DNA of 64,000 nucleotides from Micrococcaceae bacterium Sec5.1 (GCA_039636795.1 CP143430.1:372001-436000); one strand, 5' to 3'; positions 47,427-58,531 are shown, counted from the stretch's first letter. Notes: generated by a model not told the origin, from the letters alone. Program-made: numbers and translations.

Positions 47427-48343
47427 GCGTGCTGGTGTGACTCGTGCTCGGAGTGGCTCACGGGCTCCAGCTGGAAGGTGCAGTGCTCGGTTTCGAAATG
47501 GCGCCCCAGGCAGGATCCAAGCTGGTCCAGGATGCTGTCTGCCCCGCTGGCGTTAAGGACCTCGTCTTCCACCACAACGTGGGCGGAGAACACGGGCACC
47601 CCGGAAGTGATGGTCCAGATATGGATGTCGTGGGCCTCCACGACGCCGTCCACGGCAAGGATGTGCTCGCGGATCATGTTCACGTCCACACCCTTGGGAG
47701 TGGCTTCCAGAAGCACGTCCACAACATCGCGGAGCAGGTGCCAGGCGCGGGGGATGATCATAAGGGCGATGAGCACCGAGGCAATGGGGTCAGCGGCAGT
47801 GAAGCCCGTCGTCATGATGACGATGGCCGCCACAATAACGGCGATCGAGCCGAGAAGATCGCCAAGGACCTCAAGATAGGCCCCGCGGACGTTGAGGCTC
47901 TCCTTTTGGGCCCCCTGCAGGATCATCAGGGAAATGAGGTTGGCTACGGCGCCCAGGATTGCCGCCCACAGCATGACGTCCGTATGGATTTCGGGCGACT
48001 CCCCAAAGCGGCGGATGGCCTCGATCATGATGACGACTGCGATGACGATGAGTACAAGGGCGTTGGCCAAGGCCGCCAGGACTTCGGCCCGTTGATATCC
48101 GTAGGTCCGTTGATCGCTCGCCGGGCGGGTAGCGATCCAGGCCGCCATCAAAGCGATGAATACGCCTGCCGCGTCGGAGAGCATGTGGCCTGCATCGGCC
48201 AGCAGCGCCAGCGATCCGGAGACGAGGGCGCCAACGACTTGGATGCCCACCACACCTAAGGTGATGGCCAGGACTGCAATAAGCCGATTGCGATGCTTGC
48301 CGGTTGCCGTTACTCCGTGGGAGTGGTTGTGATCATGCCCCAT
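47423..48343 (-). CDS. Cation diffusion facilitator (CzcD/ZitB type)
   Basis: 306 residues from the ATG at 48343, giving the His-rich N terminus GHDHNHSHG. Six spans; metal site in LLADAGHMLSDAAG (His and Asp, helix 2) and in AYLEVLGDLLGS (helix 5), where the usual His is Glu. C-terminal cytoplasmic domain with AHDIHIWTITSG and a His-rich end. It exports zinc or related divalent cations using protons. Convergent, with a 4-bp CTAG stop overlap, with the previous gene. Confidence 0.9.
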   Translation of the reverse strand: MGHDHNHSHGVTATGKHRNRLIAVLAITLGVVGIQVVGALVSGSLALLADAGHMLSDAAGVFIALMAAWIATRPASDQRTYGYQRAEVLAALANALVLIVIAVVIMIEAIRRFGESPEIHTDVMLWAAILGAVANLISLMILQGAQKESLNVRGAYLEVLGDLLGSIAVIVAAIVIMTTGFTAADPIASVLIALMIIPRAWHLLRDVVDVLLEATPKGVDVNMIREHILAVDGVVEAHDIHIWTITSGVPVFSAHVVVEDEVLNASGADSILDQLGSCLGRHFETEHCTFQLEPVSHSEHESHQHA

Positions 48344-48353
48344 GCTTACAAGG

Positions 48354-48806
48354 CTAGCCCCACCCGAGCTCATGCAGGCGGTCGTCGTCAATTCCGAAGT
48401 GGTGGGCGATCTCGTGGATCACCGTGATGGCCACTTCATCGATGACTTCCTCGCGGGTGGCGCAGATGTCCAGGATGGGTTGGCGGAAAATTGTGATCCG
48501 ATCCGGCAATGAGCCCGCTTCCCACCACGAGTCACGTTCGGTCAATGGCACGCCCTCGTACAAACCAAGTAATACGGTGTCCGGTTCTTCATCTGGGCGC
48601 GGGGTGTAGTCGTCCTCAATGAAGATTGCCACGTTGTCCATGGCACTTGCAGCTTTGGGTGGGATCAGCTGCAAAGCGTCGCTCACAGCTTCTTCGAACT
48701 CCTCCGGCGACATTTCGAAGGGGGCGCCCGGCGGAAAACGCAGCGGCGAGGACGGGAGATCGCCGTCGGGAATGATGGGCAGGCCGGGAGGGAGATTCGC
48801 GGGCAT
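48354..48806 (-). CDS. Minimal zinc metallopeptidase-like protein
   Basis: 150 residues with an HExxH motif and third ligand in HEIAHHFGIDDDRLHELG near the C terminus. The rest (MSPEEFEEAVSDALQLIPP, DTVLLGLYEGVPLTERDSW) matches the small actinobacterial family of minimal metalloproteases. Cytosolic. Located just upstream of the CDF gene in the same direction (10 bp gap), so likely one transcript. Proteolytic activity of the family is little tested. Confidence 0.82.
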   Translation of the reverse strand: MPANLPPGLPIIPDGDLPSSPLRFPPGAPFEMSPEEFEEAVSDALQLIPPKAASAMDNVAIFIEDDYTPRPDEEPDTVLLGLYEGVPLTERDSWWEAGSLPDRITIFRQPILDICATREEVIDEVAITVIHEIAHHFGIDDDRLHELGWG

Positions 48807-48897
48807 GATCCGACTCTAGTCCGCCCAGACATCATTGGCGCCGTGCGTGATGGGAGATACTGAAACTCAATCCTCCTTCGACAGACACAGGAACCGC

Positions 48898-49821
48898 ATG
48901 ACCGGCACCGCTTCCCTCGCCACTGAGCCCCTCGACGTCGTCGTTGTGGGTGAGGCATTGATCGACATCGTCCAGTCTTCGGACGGGCAGAAGGAGTATC
49001 CGGGCGGATCGCCGGCCAACGTCGCTTACGGCTTGGGCCTGTTGGACGTGAAAACGGGCCTACTGACTGCCATTGGCAGGGACGAGCGGGGCGATGCCAT
49101 CGCCGCGCATCTGCAGCGCGCAGGTGTGGTCCTGCTGCCCGGATCCATGTCAGCAGGCAAGACCGCGACGGCGACCGCTCGGATAACTGCCGACGGTTCG
49201 GCCGATTACACCTTTGACATTGACTGGGCGCTGGCTCCACTTGCTCTGCCCTATGCGCCGAGGATCCTGCACACCGGCTCCATCGCGACCTTCCTGGAGC
49301 CCGGCGCAAGTGTTGTCAGGAGCTTACTGGAGCAGGCGCAGGGCGGATGCATGGTTACCTACGACCCCAATATCCGCCCCGACCTCCTCGGAAGTCACAG
49401 TGAGGCAGTCTCATTGTTCGAAGAGATAGTGCCGCTGACCGACGTCGTGAAAATGAGCGGCTCCGACGCCCGCTGGCTGTACCCCGGCAAGTCGTTGGAG
49501 GAAACTGCGAATCACCTCCTGGCTATGGGCACAGGCCTTGCTGTGGTGACTCAAGGGGTCAAGGGGGCGCTCATGGCAACCCGGGACATTCACATCAATG
49601 TCCCGGCCGTCCCCGCTACCGTGGCAGACACCATCGGCGCCGGTGATTCCTTTACCGCAGCACTCATTATGGGGCTGCTGTTGCGGGGCAGCGATGGCTT
49701 GGCGCCCACAGTGCTGGAACGGATCGGAACCATCGCCTCCATGGCGGCTTCCATCGCTGTTGGCCGCCCGGGTGCCAACCCTCCCACGCACCGTGAACTT
49801 CTGGTGGGAATGGCCCGCTAG
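48898..49821 (+). CDS. PfkB-family carbohydrate kinase (fructokinase-like)
   Basis: 307 residues from the ATG at 48898 with AGGAA 5 nt upstream. GGSPANVAYGLGLL is the first PfkB signature and DTIGAGDSFTAALIMG the second, with the catalytic Asp in GAGDS. The N terminus VVVGEALIDIV is like fructokinase/ribokinase. Single gene; convergent with the EamA exporter. Likely sugar: fructose (inference). Confidence 0.88.
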   Translation: MTGTASLATEPLDVVVVGEALIDIVQSSDGQKEYPGGSPANVAYGLGLLDVKTGLLTAIGRDERGDAIAAHLQRAGVVLLPGSMSAGKTATATARITADGSADYTFDIDWALAPLALPYAPRILHTGSIATFLEPGASVVRSLLEQAQGGCMVTYDPNIRPDLLGSHSEAVSLFEEIVPLTDVVKMSGSDARWLYPGKSLEETANHLLAMGTGLAVVTQGVKGALMATRDIHINVPAVPATVADTIGAGDSFTAALIMGLLLRGSDGLAPTVLERIGTIASMAASIAVGRPGANPPTHRELLVGMAR

Positions 49822-49822
49822 C

Positions 49823-50821
49823 TCACTTTGCTGTACGCCGGGCAACCCTTGATGCCCGCTCGGTCCTTGGCGCCCCAACAGCCCTAGGCGTACGCCTGGT
49901 CAGGGCCACGCCGATCAAGCACACCACGCCGCCGATCAGTCCCCACATGGTTGGGACTTCCTGAAGTACTGCCCAGGAGATGAGGATCGTGGTGCCGGGG
50001 ACCAGGTACGTGGTAGCGGCCAGTTTCCCTGCCGAGATCAAGGACAGTGCGTACGCCCACGTTGTGAAGGCGATGGCTGTGGGGAAGATGCCCAGATAGA
50101 CCAAACCGAGTGTGGCCGGCAGCGGCGCTGACTGGACTTCCGCAATCAATTGTCCTGTCCATGGGAGGCAGCAGACAGCGCCCACCATAATGCCGAACCA
50201 CGTGGCTTGCCCTGCCGCAAACTTCCGCAGGACCGGCTTCTGGAGGATCGCGCTGACAGAGGCGAGCACGGCGGCAAGCAAGCACAACAACACCCCGGCG
50301 ACATCCGCCGTCGAACGCTGTCCGGAACCCAAGGCGATCATCGCCACGCCACCGAACGCAACGGCACTGCCAATCAGAAGCCACCGCGGGAAGCCTTCCT
50401 TGAGGACCACTCCGGCGAGAACTGCGATGAGGATCGGCGAGACGTTGATCAGCATGGCGCTGGTACCGGCGTCGAGCATGTGCTCCGCAGCGTTCAACGC
50501 CACGTTGTAACCGCCGAACCACATCACCCCGTACGCCACAATGGGCAACCATTCCTTGCCCCGCGGCCAGACTTTCAGCGTAGGCAGCACAACGATTCCA
50601 AGAACGACGGCGGCAACCGCCAACCGTCCGAGCGTCAAGGAACCGGGGGAGAAGCTCGGGCCCACAGCGCGGATGCCGACGAATGCTGAAGCCCATAGGA
50701 CTACGGTGACGACAACGGCGGCGATGCCGAGTTTGCTGATGGGAGCTGCGGGCGCGGGGGTGTTGCGCGGTTGCATGCCCGGGGACGGCTGGCCGGGTTC
50801 GGCCGGGGTGGTGGTTGTCAT
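49823..50821 (-). CDS. EamA/DMT-family transporter
   Basis: 332 residues with ten predicted helices in two EamA repeats (VVTVVLWASAFVGIRAVGP and LLCLLAAVLASVSAILQKP). Pro-rich N terminus and basic C terminus, both likely cytoplasmic. Members export amino acids or metabolites; the substrate is unknown. It converges on the kinase gene with one base between the stops. Confidence 0.87.
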   Translation of the reverse strand: MTTTTPAEPGQPSPGMQPRNTPAPAAPISKLGIAAVVVTVVLWASAFVGIRAVGPSFSPGSLTLGRLAVAAVVLGIVVLPTLKVWPRGKEWLPIVAYGVMWFGGYNVALNAAEHMLDAGTSAMLINVSPILIAVLAGVVLKEGFPRWLLIGSAVAFGGVAMIALGSGQRSTADVAGVLLCLLAAVLASVSAILQKPVLRKFAAGQATWFGIMVGAVCCLPWTGQLIAEVQSAPLPATLGLVYLGIFPTAIAFTTWAYALSLISAGKLAATTYLVPGTTILISWAVLQEVPTMWGLIGGVVCLIGVALTRRTPRAVGAPRTERASRVARRTAK

Positions 50822-51084
50822 AGAGCCAATCTAGTGCCGGGGAGACCGGCCGGGCTGGCGGTTTTCGGACGCGTCACGGCAAGAAACTGCCAATGTTTGC
50901 TCGATTGCCAGGTCGGCGACGTCCTTGAGCACGTCCCGTAGTCACTATTGGGGAGTCGTGCAGACCTCGATTTGGGAATATCGCCATCTATGCTCTAAAG
51001 TTTTAGAGTCCAGTTCGGACGGGTGAGAACCGAAAAGAACGCATAAAGTGTTGTTTTTCCTCGCATAATCCGAATTGAGTTCAG

Positions 51085-51157
51085 GCCCCCATCGTCTAGC
51101 GGCCTAGGACACCGCCCTTTCACGGCGGCGGCACGGGTTCGAATCCCGTTGGGGGTA
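51085..51157 (+). tRNA. tRNA-Glu (TTC)
   Basis: Cloverleaf with anticodon arm CCGCC-CTTTCAC-GGCGG (anticodon TTC) and T-arm CACGGG-TTCGAAT-CCCGT. First of three tRNA genes. An inverted repeat CTCTAAA/TTTAGAG at 50993-51008 lies upstream. Confidence 0.93.
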
Positions 51158-51242
51158 CGCAAGGCAAGTGGTAAATCGGATGAAAAATGTCTGGTAAGCT
51201 AGAAGCCTTGAAAAAAACGCGGTAGAGATACTGCAAACGCAA

Positions 51243-51316
51243 GGCCCTGTAGCGCAGTTGGTTAGCGCGCCGCCCTGTCACGGCGGAGGTCGCGGGTTCA
51301 AGTCCCGTCAGGGTCG
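51243..51316 (+). tRNA. tRNA-Asp (GTC)
   Basis: Acceptor GGCCCTG/CAGGGTC, discriminator G, anticodon arm CCGCC-CTGTCAC-GGCGG with GTC, T-arm with TTCAAGT. Confidence 0.93.
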
Positions 51317-51364
51317 CTCTGAGCACCGGAAGTAATTTCGGTTCTCAAGGTGACTTGTCACCTA

Positions 51365-51440
51365 GGCTCTGTAGCTCAGTTGGTAGAGCGTTCGACTGAA
51401 AATCGAAAGGTCACCGGATCGACGCCGGTCGGAGCCACCA
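51365..51440 (+). tRNA. tRNA-Phe (GAA)
   Basis: Acceptor GGCTCTG/CGGAGCC, anticodon arm TTCGA-CTGAAAA-TCGAA with GAA, CCA encoded. The T-loop reads ATCGACG rather than the usual TTCGANN. Confidence 0.92.
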
Positions 51441-51445
51441 CTGGG

Positions 51446-51473
51446 AAGCATCAGTTCTTCGGAACTGGTGCTT
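51446..51473 (+). terminator. Terminator of the tRNA cluster
   Basis: AAGCATCAGTTC and GAACTGGTGCTT pair around TTCG, followed by TTCTTCTTT. A UUCG tetraloop and U-rich tail make this a good intrinsic terminator. Confidence 0.9.
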
Positions 51474-51524
51474 TTCTTCTTTAACGCATCGCCAGGTGGC
51501 CCGGGTGGGGTTCGGGGTTAGGGT

Positions 51525-51561
51525 GCGAAGCGTAGGCCCCCCATGTGCGCCTACGCTTCGC
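51525..51561 (-). terminator. Hairpin after the CUT1 binding-protein gene
   Basis: Perfect 13-bp arms GCGAAGCGTAGGC and complement with an 11-nt loop. It lies 8 bp past the stop of the minus-strand binding-protein gene. No U-tract. Confidence 0.6.
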
Positions 51562-51568
51562 CCCATGG

Positions 51569-52936
51569 CTAGGCTTTCAGCTTCGGCTTCACATCCTTGT
51601 TGTAAATGCCTTCCAGTGTTCCCTTCAACTCGGTCAGCGTTGCCTGCACATCGGCCTTTTCATTCATGATCCTGGTGGCTGCCTTGGCCAGCTCTTGGTC
51701 TCCGCCGGGGAGGAAGGTTCGGGCAAAGTCCTGCGTGCGTGTCACTTTGAGCTGGTCTACGACGGTTTGGAACTCCGGTGTCTGGGCAACAATCGCCGAG
51801 ATATCTGCCGCCTCGGCTACGGGTAGGTATCCGGTTGCAGCAGACAAAGTAGACGTGCTCTGCGCATTCGTCATGAACGTGATGAACTTGGCCGCTGCAA
51901 GCTGCCGTTCCGGCGACGTTTTGCTGGCGATTACCAGGCCGGAACCGCCCGTGGGACAAACCTGTGAGGCCGCGGCAGAGCCACCCGGCAAGAACCCGAC
52001 GCCGATCCTCATGTTGGCTTCCTTCGCCGCCTTAAGGGTGGCGGCGAGGTCGGCCGACGAGCTGATCGTGGCGCTGATGGCACCGGCTTGAAGGTCGGTA
52101 ATGGCATTCTTGGAGGAGACTCCGGCCCAGCCATTCTTCACAATCGAGTCCTGCACCCACTGCATCGCGGCCACAGATTCGTTTGAATTTGCCGTAATCT
52201 CCCACTCCTTGGACCAGCCGCCGCCTTGGCCCCAGAGAACGTTTTGAAGGGTCCAGCCGGCGTAACCTGCAATCGCCGGGTACTGGTAGGCGTTCTGATA
52301 TCCGGCAGCAGAAGCATTTGCCGACTTAATCCTGGGTGCCCACTCGGCAAACTCTTCCCAGGTTTTTGGCGCCTGCTCGGGAACTCCGGCAGCCTTGAAG
52401 TGGTCCTTATTGAAATAGAACAGCGGGGTTGAGCGGGCGTAAGGGACCGCCCACAGCTGATCAGAATGTTTGTAGTCGGCGATCAAACCGGACTTGTAGT
52501 CGGAGGAGCTCGCCTTGACTGCTTTGAGGAGGTCATCGATGGGGAGGATGGCACCCGAGACGGCGTATCGGAACCACCACACGTCTGATGCGACAACCAC
52601 GTCCGGCACTTCGCTCCCGGCCTGGGAAGTCTGGAACTTTTGCGCAACTTCCTCATAGTTTGAGCCTCCGGTGATGAGGTTGACTTTGATATCCGGATTG
52701 GCGGCTTGGAAGGCCTCAATCAGCTTCTGTTCCGTTTCCCGGGACTTACCGGGATGGCTGGACATGAAACTGATGCTTGGAGCAGGTTTGATCTTGGACC
52801 AATCCTCTGGGGAGAGCGTCTTTGCTGCTGTGCCCCCGGTATCGGTGGAGGGACCACCGCAGGCTGCAATCGCGACGGCGGTGATTGAGGCTCCAGCCAA
52901 GCCGAGGAAATGCTTCCTGGAAAGTGATTTTGACAT
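51569..52936 (-). CDS. CUT1-type ABC transporter substrate-binding lipoprotein (UgpB-like)
   Basis: 455 residues. Signal peptide with lipobox VAIAACGG (Cys about residue 26) and a twin basic start SRKHFLGL that could use Tat. The mature protein is an extracellular solute-binding protein family 1 (FQAANPDIKVNLITGGSNYEE, PDVVVASDVWWFRYA). Closest in type to the glycerol-3-phosphate/glycerophosphodiester binder UgpB. A GDPD gene stands 3 kb away, which supports that guess. No ATPase gene is in the cluster, so a shared MsiK-like ATPase is likely used. Confidence 0.83.
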   Translation of the reverse strand: MSKSLSRKHFLGLAGASITAVAIAACGGPSTDTGGTAAKTLSPEDWSKIKPAPSISFMSSHPGKSRETEQKLIEAFQAANPDIKVNLITGGSNYEEVAQKFQTSQAGSEVPDVVVASDVWWFRYAVSGAILPIDDLLKAVKASSSDYKSGLIADYKHSDQLWAVPYARSTPLFYFNKDHFKAAGVPEQAPKTWEEFAEWAPRIKSANASAAGYQNAYQYPAIAGYAGWTLQNVLWGQGGGWSKEWEITANSNESVAAMQWVQDSIVKNGWAGVSSKNAITDLQAGAISATISSSADLAATLKAAKEANMRIGVGFLPGGSAAASQVCPTGGSGLVIASKTSPERQLAAAKFITFMTNAQSTSTLSAATGYLPVAEAADISAIVAQTPEFQTVVDQLKVTRTQDFARTFLPGGDQELAKAATRIMNEKADVQATLTELKGTLEGIYNKDVKPKLKA

Positions 52937-52992
52937 AGGGGAAGTGCCTTTCTAGTGATCGAGGTGCTTGAGCATCCCCGAAAGGTGGAGTT

Positions 52993-53874
52993 TTAGCCGG
53001 TAACCGAGCCCTGCGTGAGCCCGGAGACGATGTACCGCTGCAGAGCGGCAAAGATGAGCAAGATCGGTAGAAGGACGATCACCGCGCCGGCCATGAGCAT
53101 GCCCCAGTTCTGGGTACTGCCATCGCTGTTGACCAGCTGGGTCAGGCCGACAGGAAGGGTCATCATGTCTGGATGGTCCGTGACGATCAGCGGCCAGATG
53201 TACTCGTTCCATTCAGAAACGATGGTCACCAAGGCAACGGTGGCGATGCTGGGCACGGACACCGGGACAACGATCTTCCAGAGCTTGCGCCAGTGGCCCG
53301 CACCGTCGATTTCCGCGGATTCCAGGATTGCCGGCGGCAGTGTGAGGAAATGCTGCCTTAGCAGGAAGGTGCCAAACGCCGTTCCCAAGCCGGGAAGGAT
53401 AATTCCCCAATACGTGTTGAGCCCTCCCATGCCTGCGATCAAAACGTAATTGGGAAGCACGGAAACCTGTGGCGGAACCATCAGCGCAACCAGAATCAGC
53501 AGGAAGATGACCCTTTTAAAGGGAAAACGGACAAACACGAGTGCGTAGGCCGTAAAGACGGCAAGTACGCACTTGATGGTGGAGCCGATGACTGTGACGA
53601 TCACGCTGTTGAGGAAGAATCGCGCGAACGGAACAGTAGATGCTGCGTCAGCGTAGTTCTGAAGGTTTGGCGTCTTCGGCAGCAGAGTCAGGTTTGTGGT
53701 CACGATTTCGCCAGGCGCTTTGAGGGAAGACAACATCATCCATAGGAGCGGCACGAAGACCACCAGAGTTGCCAGCAGGAGGGGGACGTAGCCCCCGGCA
53801 ATCGTCTTGCCAAGGTTTTGCCAGGAGAACGGACGGTCACGGTGTGGTGTGGCTTCAACGGTGTTGGTGCTCAT
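52993..53874 (-). CDS. CUT1 ABC permease (UgpE/MalG type)
   Basis: 293 residues, six spans. The EAA loop ESAEIDGAGHWRKLWKIVVP is near residue 190, where the ATPase docks. Its start overlaps the stop of the other permease. It forms the membrane channel with it. Confidence 0.9.
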   Translation of the reverse strand: MSTNTVEATPHRDRPFSWQNLGKTIAGGYVPLLLATLVVFVPLLWMMLSSLKAPGEIVTTNLTLLPKTPNLQNYADAASTVPFARFFLNSVIVTVIGSTIKCVLAVFTAYALVFVRFPFKRVIFLLILVALMVPPQVSVLPNYVLIAGMGGLNTYWGIILPGLGTAFGTFLLRQHFLTLPPAILESAEIDGAGHWRKLWKIVVPVSVPSIATVALVTIVSEWNEYIWPLIVTDHPDMMTLPVGLTQLVNSDGSTQNWGMLMAGAVIVLLPILLIFAALQRYIVSGLTQGSVTG

Positions 53875-54833
53875 GAGTAGTGAACCTTTCGCTCCACGAA
53901 GCGCAACTGCACAGCTGTCATGACGAGCAATCCCGCGAACAGCACAACGGAGATGGCCGCGGAGTAGCCGGCCCGGTTGTAGGAGCCGAATGCCTGAAGG
54001 TAGGAGTCAAAGATCAGGGTGCTGGTTCCGTTGCCGGATGGAGTCATGATGCGGATGATGTCGAACGCCTGCAGGGAGCTCAGCAGTGAAGTGATCAGGA
54101 GGAAGAAGGTGGTGGGGGAAAGAAGGGGAAGCACCACCGACGTGAAGCGCCGCAGGCTACTGGCGCCATCCAACGCGGTAGCCTCCAAGAGCTGAGTCGG
54201 AATGGACTGCAGACCTGCCAGATACACCACGGCGCAATAGCCGAGGTTCTTCCACACGTACACGATGATGACCATGAGGAGCGCGAGCTTCGGATCGTTG
54301 ACCCACTGGGGACTCGCCTGGCCAACTGTGCGGAGAATCCAGGAAAGGACGCCATACGTCGGATCGAAAATAAACAACCACACCAAGCCGACCCCCACGC
54401 CGGAAAGGACGTAGGGCGCGAAAACCACGGCACGGGCAAACGTTGTGCCCTTCAGTCTCTGGTTAAGAGCCAACGCCACCAGCAGGCCCAGGATCATCGC
54501 ACCGCCAACGGTGGTGATCGTAAATATGGCTGTTACGCCCAGCACGCTTGAAGCGTCAGGGGAGGTAAAGAATTCCACATAGTTACCCAGCCCCACTGAC
54601 GTTGCGGTGGCTGCCCCGAGCGTCCAGTCCAGGGTGGAATAGTAGAAGTTAGTGACGAGCGGACGGTAGGTAAAGAGGACGATGAGCAGGACATTGGGTG
54701 CCGCGAAAGCGGCAAAAACCCATGCGTCCCTGCGTGTTCTCCGATTCCACCGTCGGTTCTTCGGGGTGCTTATTGGCGGTCTGTGGACCGGTGCCCTGCT
54801 GGTTTGCGCATCACTTGTGTCTAATCTGCCCAT
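53871..54833 (-). CDS. CUT1 ABC permease (UgpA/MalF type)
   Basis: 320 residues with a polar, basic N terminus (STPKNRRWNRRTRRD) and six spans. EAA loop EATALDGASSLRRFTSVVLP near residue 220. First gene of the importer operon on the minus strand; ATG at 54833. Paired with the gene at 52993-53874. Confidence 0.9.
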   Translation of the reverse strand: MGRLDTSDAQTSRAPVHRPPISTPKNRRWNRRTRRDAWVFAAFAAPNVLLIVLFTYRPLVTNFYYSTLDWTLGAATATSVGLGNYVEFFTSPDASSVLGVTAIFTITTVGGAMILGLLVALALNQRLKGTTFARAVVFAPYVLSGVGVGLVWLFIFDPTYGVLSWILRTVGQASPQWVNDPKLALLMVIIVYVWKNLGYCAVVYLAGLQSIPTQLLEATALDGASSLRRFTSVVLPLLSPTTFFLLITSLLSSLQAFDIIRIMTPSGNGTSTLIFDSYLQAFGSYNRAGYSAAISVVLFAGLLVMTAVQLRFVERKVHYS

Positions 54834-55235
54834 GGAAAACCCTCACGTTGACCCCCTCGTCATCGCTGTCCGGGCGACTTAGCACTTGCAAAAAAGCATT
54901 TGTTTCACGTTTGACGTGACAACCTAACTTCAGGTCATGGTCAACCTACACATAAAGATGGCCGATCACAAGAGCCCATTCGCGGCGGCGGAAAATGGGA
55001 TCTTTTTGCCGTGTGATCTGGCCTTACAGGCTTCAACGCCGCATTCAAATACCATGCTAGTACGTCCTAACAAAGCTGGATGTGAGGTTTGCACGAATGT
55101 GCAAGAGCGTTGACTGGAACGTTCTGGGACCTGAAGAATTAGCAGAGGACCGGCTCGCGTCGTTTCTACCTTGAGCTGTCTTTGCATGGAACATCCGTAT
55201 CGGACTGGACCTTCCATGTTGGACGGAAGAAGGGG
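54834..55235. other. 400-bp divergent intergenic region
   Basis: It lies between the importer operon and mgtC. It contains an inverted repeat TCACG-TTTGA-CGTGA (54905-54919), a possible operator for the importer. No gene was supported here. Confidence 0.45.
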
Positions 55236-56009
55236 GTGATAACCGAATCGGAGCACTACGTGATCTTCAGCGCGGATACGCAATGGTGGCAGATGTGTCT
55301 GGCCTTGGCCGCAGCACTTGTCCTATCCACGGCCATAGGGTTTGAACGCCAGAGCAAGAACAAGTCTGCGGGCATGAGAACACATGCCATGGTTGGGTTG
55401 GGCGCCGCGCTGTTTATGGTCGTGAGCAAATACGGCTTTAGCGACGTATTGATGGTGGACCTGGTTCGGCTGGATCCCTCCCGGCTGGCGGCTCAAGTGG
55501 TCTCCGGCATTGGCTTCATAGGGGCGGGGCTCGTGTTCGTGCGGCGTAATCAAGTCCGCGGATTGACCACGGCAGCCTCCATCTGGGTTACAGCTGCAGT
55601 TGGGACGTCCGCCGGGGCCGGCCTCTTGCTGCCCGCGGTATTCGTCACCGCAGCCCACTTCGTCATCGTCTACGTCTATCCCGTGATGACTGCGAAGCTC
55701 CGCTTTGGATTGCCGAGCCAGTGGTTGTTGAAAGTTACGTACATGGATGGTGTGGGAGCGCTGAGGGATGTGCTCCGAACATGCACTGAGCAAGGATTCC
55801 GTGTTCAGGGCTTCGCAACGACGCGGGGTTCGGCCGAGCCCAAGGGCGTGATGGATCGGTTGATGACACGCACAGAAACGGCTGCCACCGCTGACCTCAT
55901 TGAGATAGAGCTGGAAATCGAAGGCACCATGGCGGCATCCGACATCGTGGCCCAACTGTCTCAACTCACCACCGTTACTGAAGTCTCCCTCGTGGACGAA
56001 TCGGAATAG
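55236..56009 (+). CDS. MgtC/SapB family membrane protein
   Basis: About 257 residues; start uncertain (GTG 55236 after GAAGAAGG, GTG 55260 after GGAG, or TTG 55182). MgtC domain: GFERQSKNKSAGMRTHAMVG, QVVSGIGFIGAGLVFVRRNQ and LTTAASIWVTAAVG in about five spans, then a cytosolic ACT-like tail (from about residue 165) with IELEIEGTMAASDI. Known members help survival at low Mg2+ or acid pH by acting on ATP synthase. 9 bp before the GDPD gene. Confidence 0.85.
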   Translation: MITESEHYVIFSADTQWWQMCLALAAALVLSTAIGFERQSKNKSAGMRTHAMVGLGAALFMVVSKYGFSDVLMVDLVRLDPSRLAAQVVSGIGFIGAGLVFVRRNQVRGLTTAASIWVTAAVGTSAGAGLLLPAVFVTAAHFVIVYVYPVMTAKLRFGLPSQWLLKVTYMDGVGALRDVLRTCTEQGFRVQGFATTRGSAEPKGVMDRLMTRTETAATADLIEIELEIEGTMAASDIVAQLSQLTTVTEVSLVDESE

Positions 56010-56018
56010 GAAGAACGA

Positions 56019-56846
56019 ATGATCGAGATTCAGGGCCACCGAGGCGTTCTGGCCACACGGCATGGGAATACATTGGCGAGCTTCGTCGAGGCACTTAGCC
56101 TGGGCGTGGATGCCATAGAAGTCGATGTTTGGCTCACGTCCGACATGCAACTGGTATTGAGACATGATGCCGTCATCGGAACCGCCGACATCAGGTTGGA
56201 GACCATGCTTCAGGCCGTGGTTGAGAAGCACCCAGCTACTACCACCGACGTCGATCCTGAAACACGTGCGCCGTCGCTGTCGGAGGCCCTTGCCCTGTTG
56301 CGCTTCGCCAATGCCACCGATGTTGTTCTGGACATTGAGGTCAAAACTGACGGCGAGGCCTGGGACTGGTACGGCCACGAAATAGTGACTGAATTGTCCA
56401 AAGTGCTGAAGGCCCATCAGGCCGAACAGGCCGTGCGCGTCCGCAGTTTTGATCCCCAAATTATCCGGGCAATGTCCGGAATGTTGCCGGGAGTTCCGTT
56501 GGTGGCTCTGAGCAGGGAGAGCCCCCTCCGGTCGGTAGGCCTCTATCCTTCCGACCCTAAAGAACTTGTCATCACTGCCTTGGCAACCGGGGCTTCCGCC
56601 GTTGCGCCCGCCTCTGGAATTCTCGACGCCGGATTGGTCGCCGAAGCTCATGGCGCCGGACTCAAGGTGTTCCCTTGGACCCTGGTGACAAGTGACGAAA
56701 TCAGCGCGGCCATCGAACTCGGAGTCGATGGGATCTGCGTCAACGATGTAGCTCTGGCCCGGCAGGTCCTGGGCGGACTGGGTGAGCCTCTTGCCGCACC
56801 GCGTCCAATGACGTTGCCATTGCTGCATGCAGGTTCCCCGGCCTAG
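56019..56846 (+). CDS. Glycerophosphodiester phosphodiesterase
   Basis: 275 residues. IQGHRGVLATRHGNTLASF gives the HRG motif, then IEVDVWLTSDMQLVLRHDAV with Glu, Asp and the second His. It hydrolyses glycerophosphodiesters to glycerol 3-phosphate and an alcohol; no signal peptide, so cytosolic, like UgpQ. Follows mgtC by 9 bp. Its nearness to a UgpB-like importer suggests it acts on the imported diesters (inference). Confidence 0.9.
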   Translation: MIEIQGHRGVLATRHGNTLASFVEALSLGVDAIEVDVWLTSDMQLVLRHDAVIGTADIRLETMLQAVVEKHPATTTDVDPETRAPSLSEALALLRFANATDVVLDIEVKTDGEAWDWYGHEIVTELSKVLKAHQAEQAVRVRSFDPQIIRAMSGMLPGVPLVALSRESPLRSVGLYPSDPKELVITALATGASAVAPASGILDAGLVAEAHGAGLKVFPWTLVTSDEISAAIELGVDGICVNDVALARQVLGGLGEPLAAPRPMTLPLLHAGSPA

Positions 56847-56901
56847 GCAGAGCAACCTGCCCTGCTTGTGCCTGCGACGGTTTGTGCCTGCCCCCACTCG
56901 G

Positions 56902-58531
<1,630 letters not shown>

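Noticed and set aside
51365..51440. tRNA-Phe pseudogene because of its unusual T-loop
   Set aside because: All stems pair, CCA is encoded and it lies in a normal tRNA cluster with a good terminator. One loop base change is not enough.
55323..56897. A 524-codon open frame on the minus strand
   Set aside because: It is antisense to both mgtC and the GDPD gene, which have recognisable motifs.
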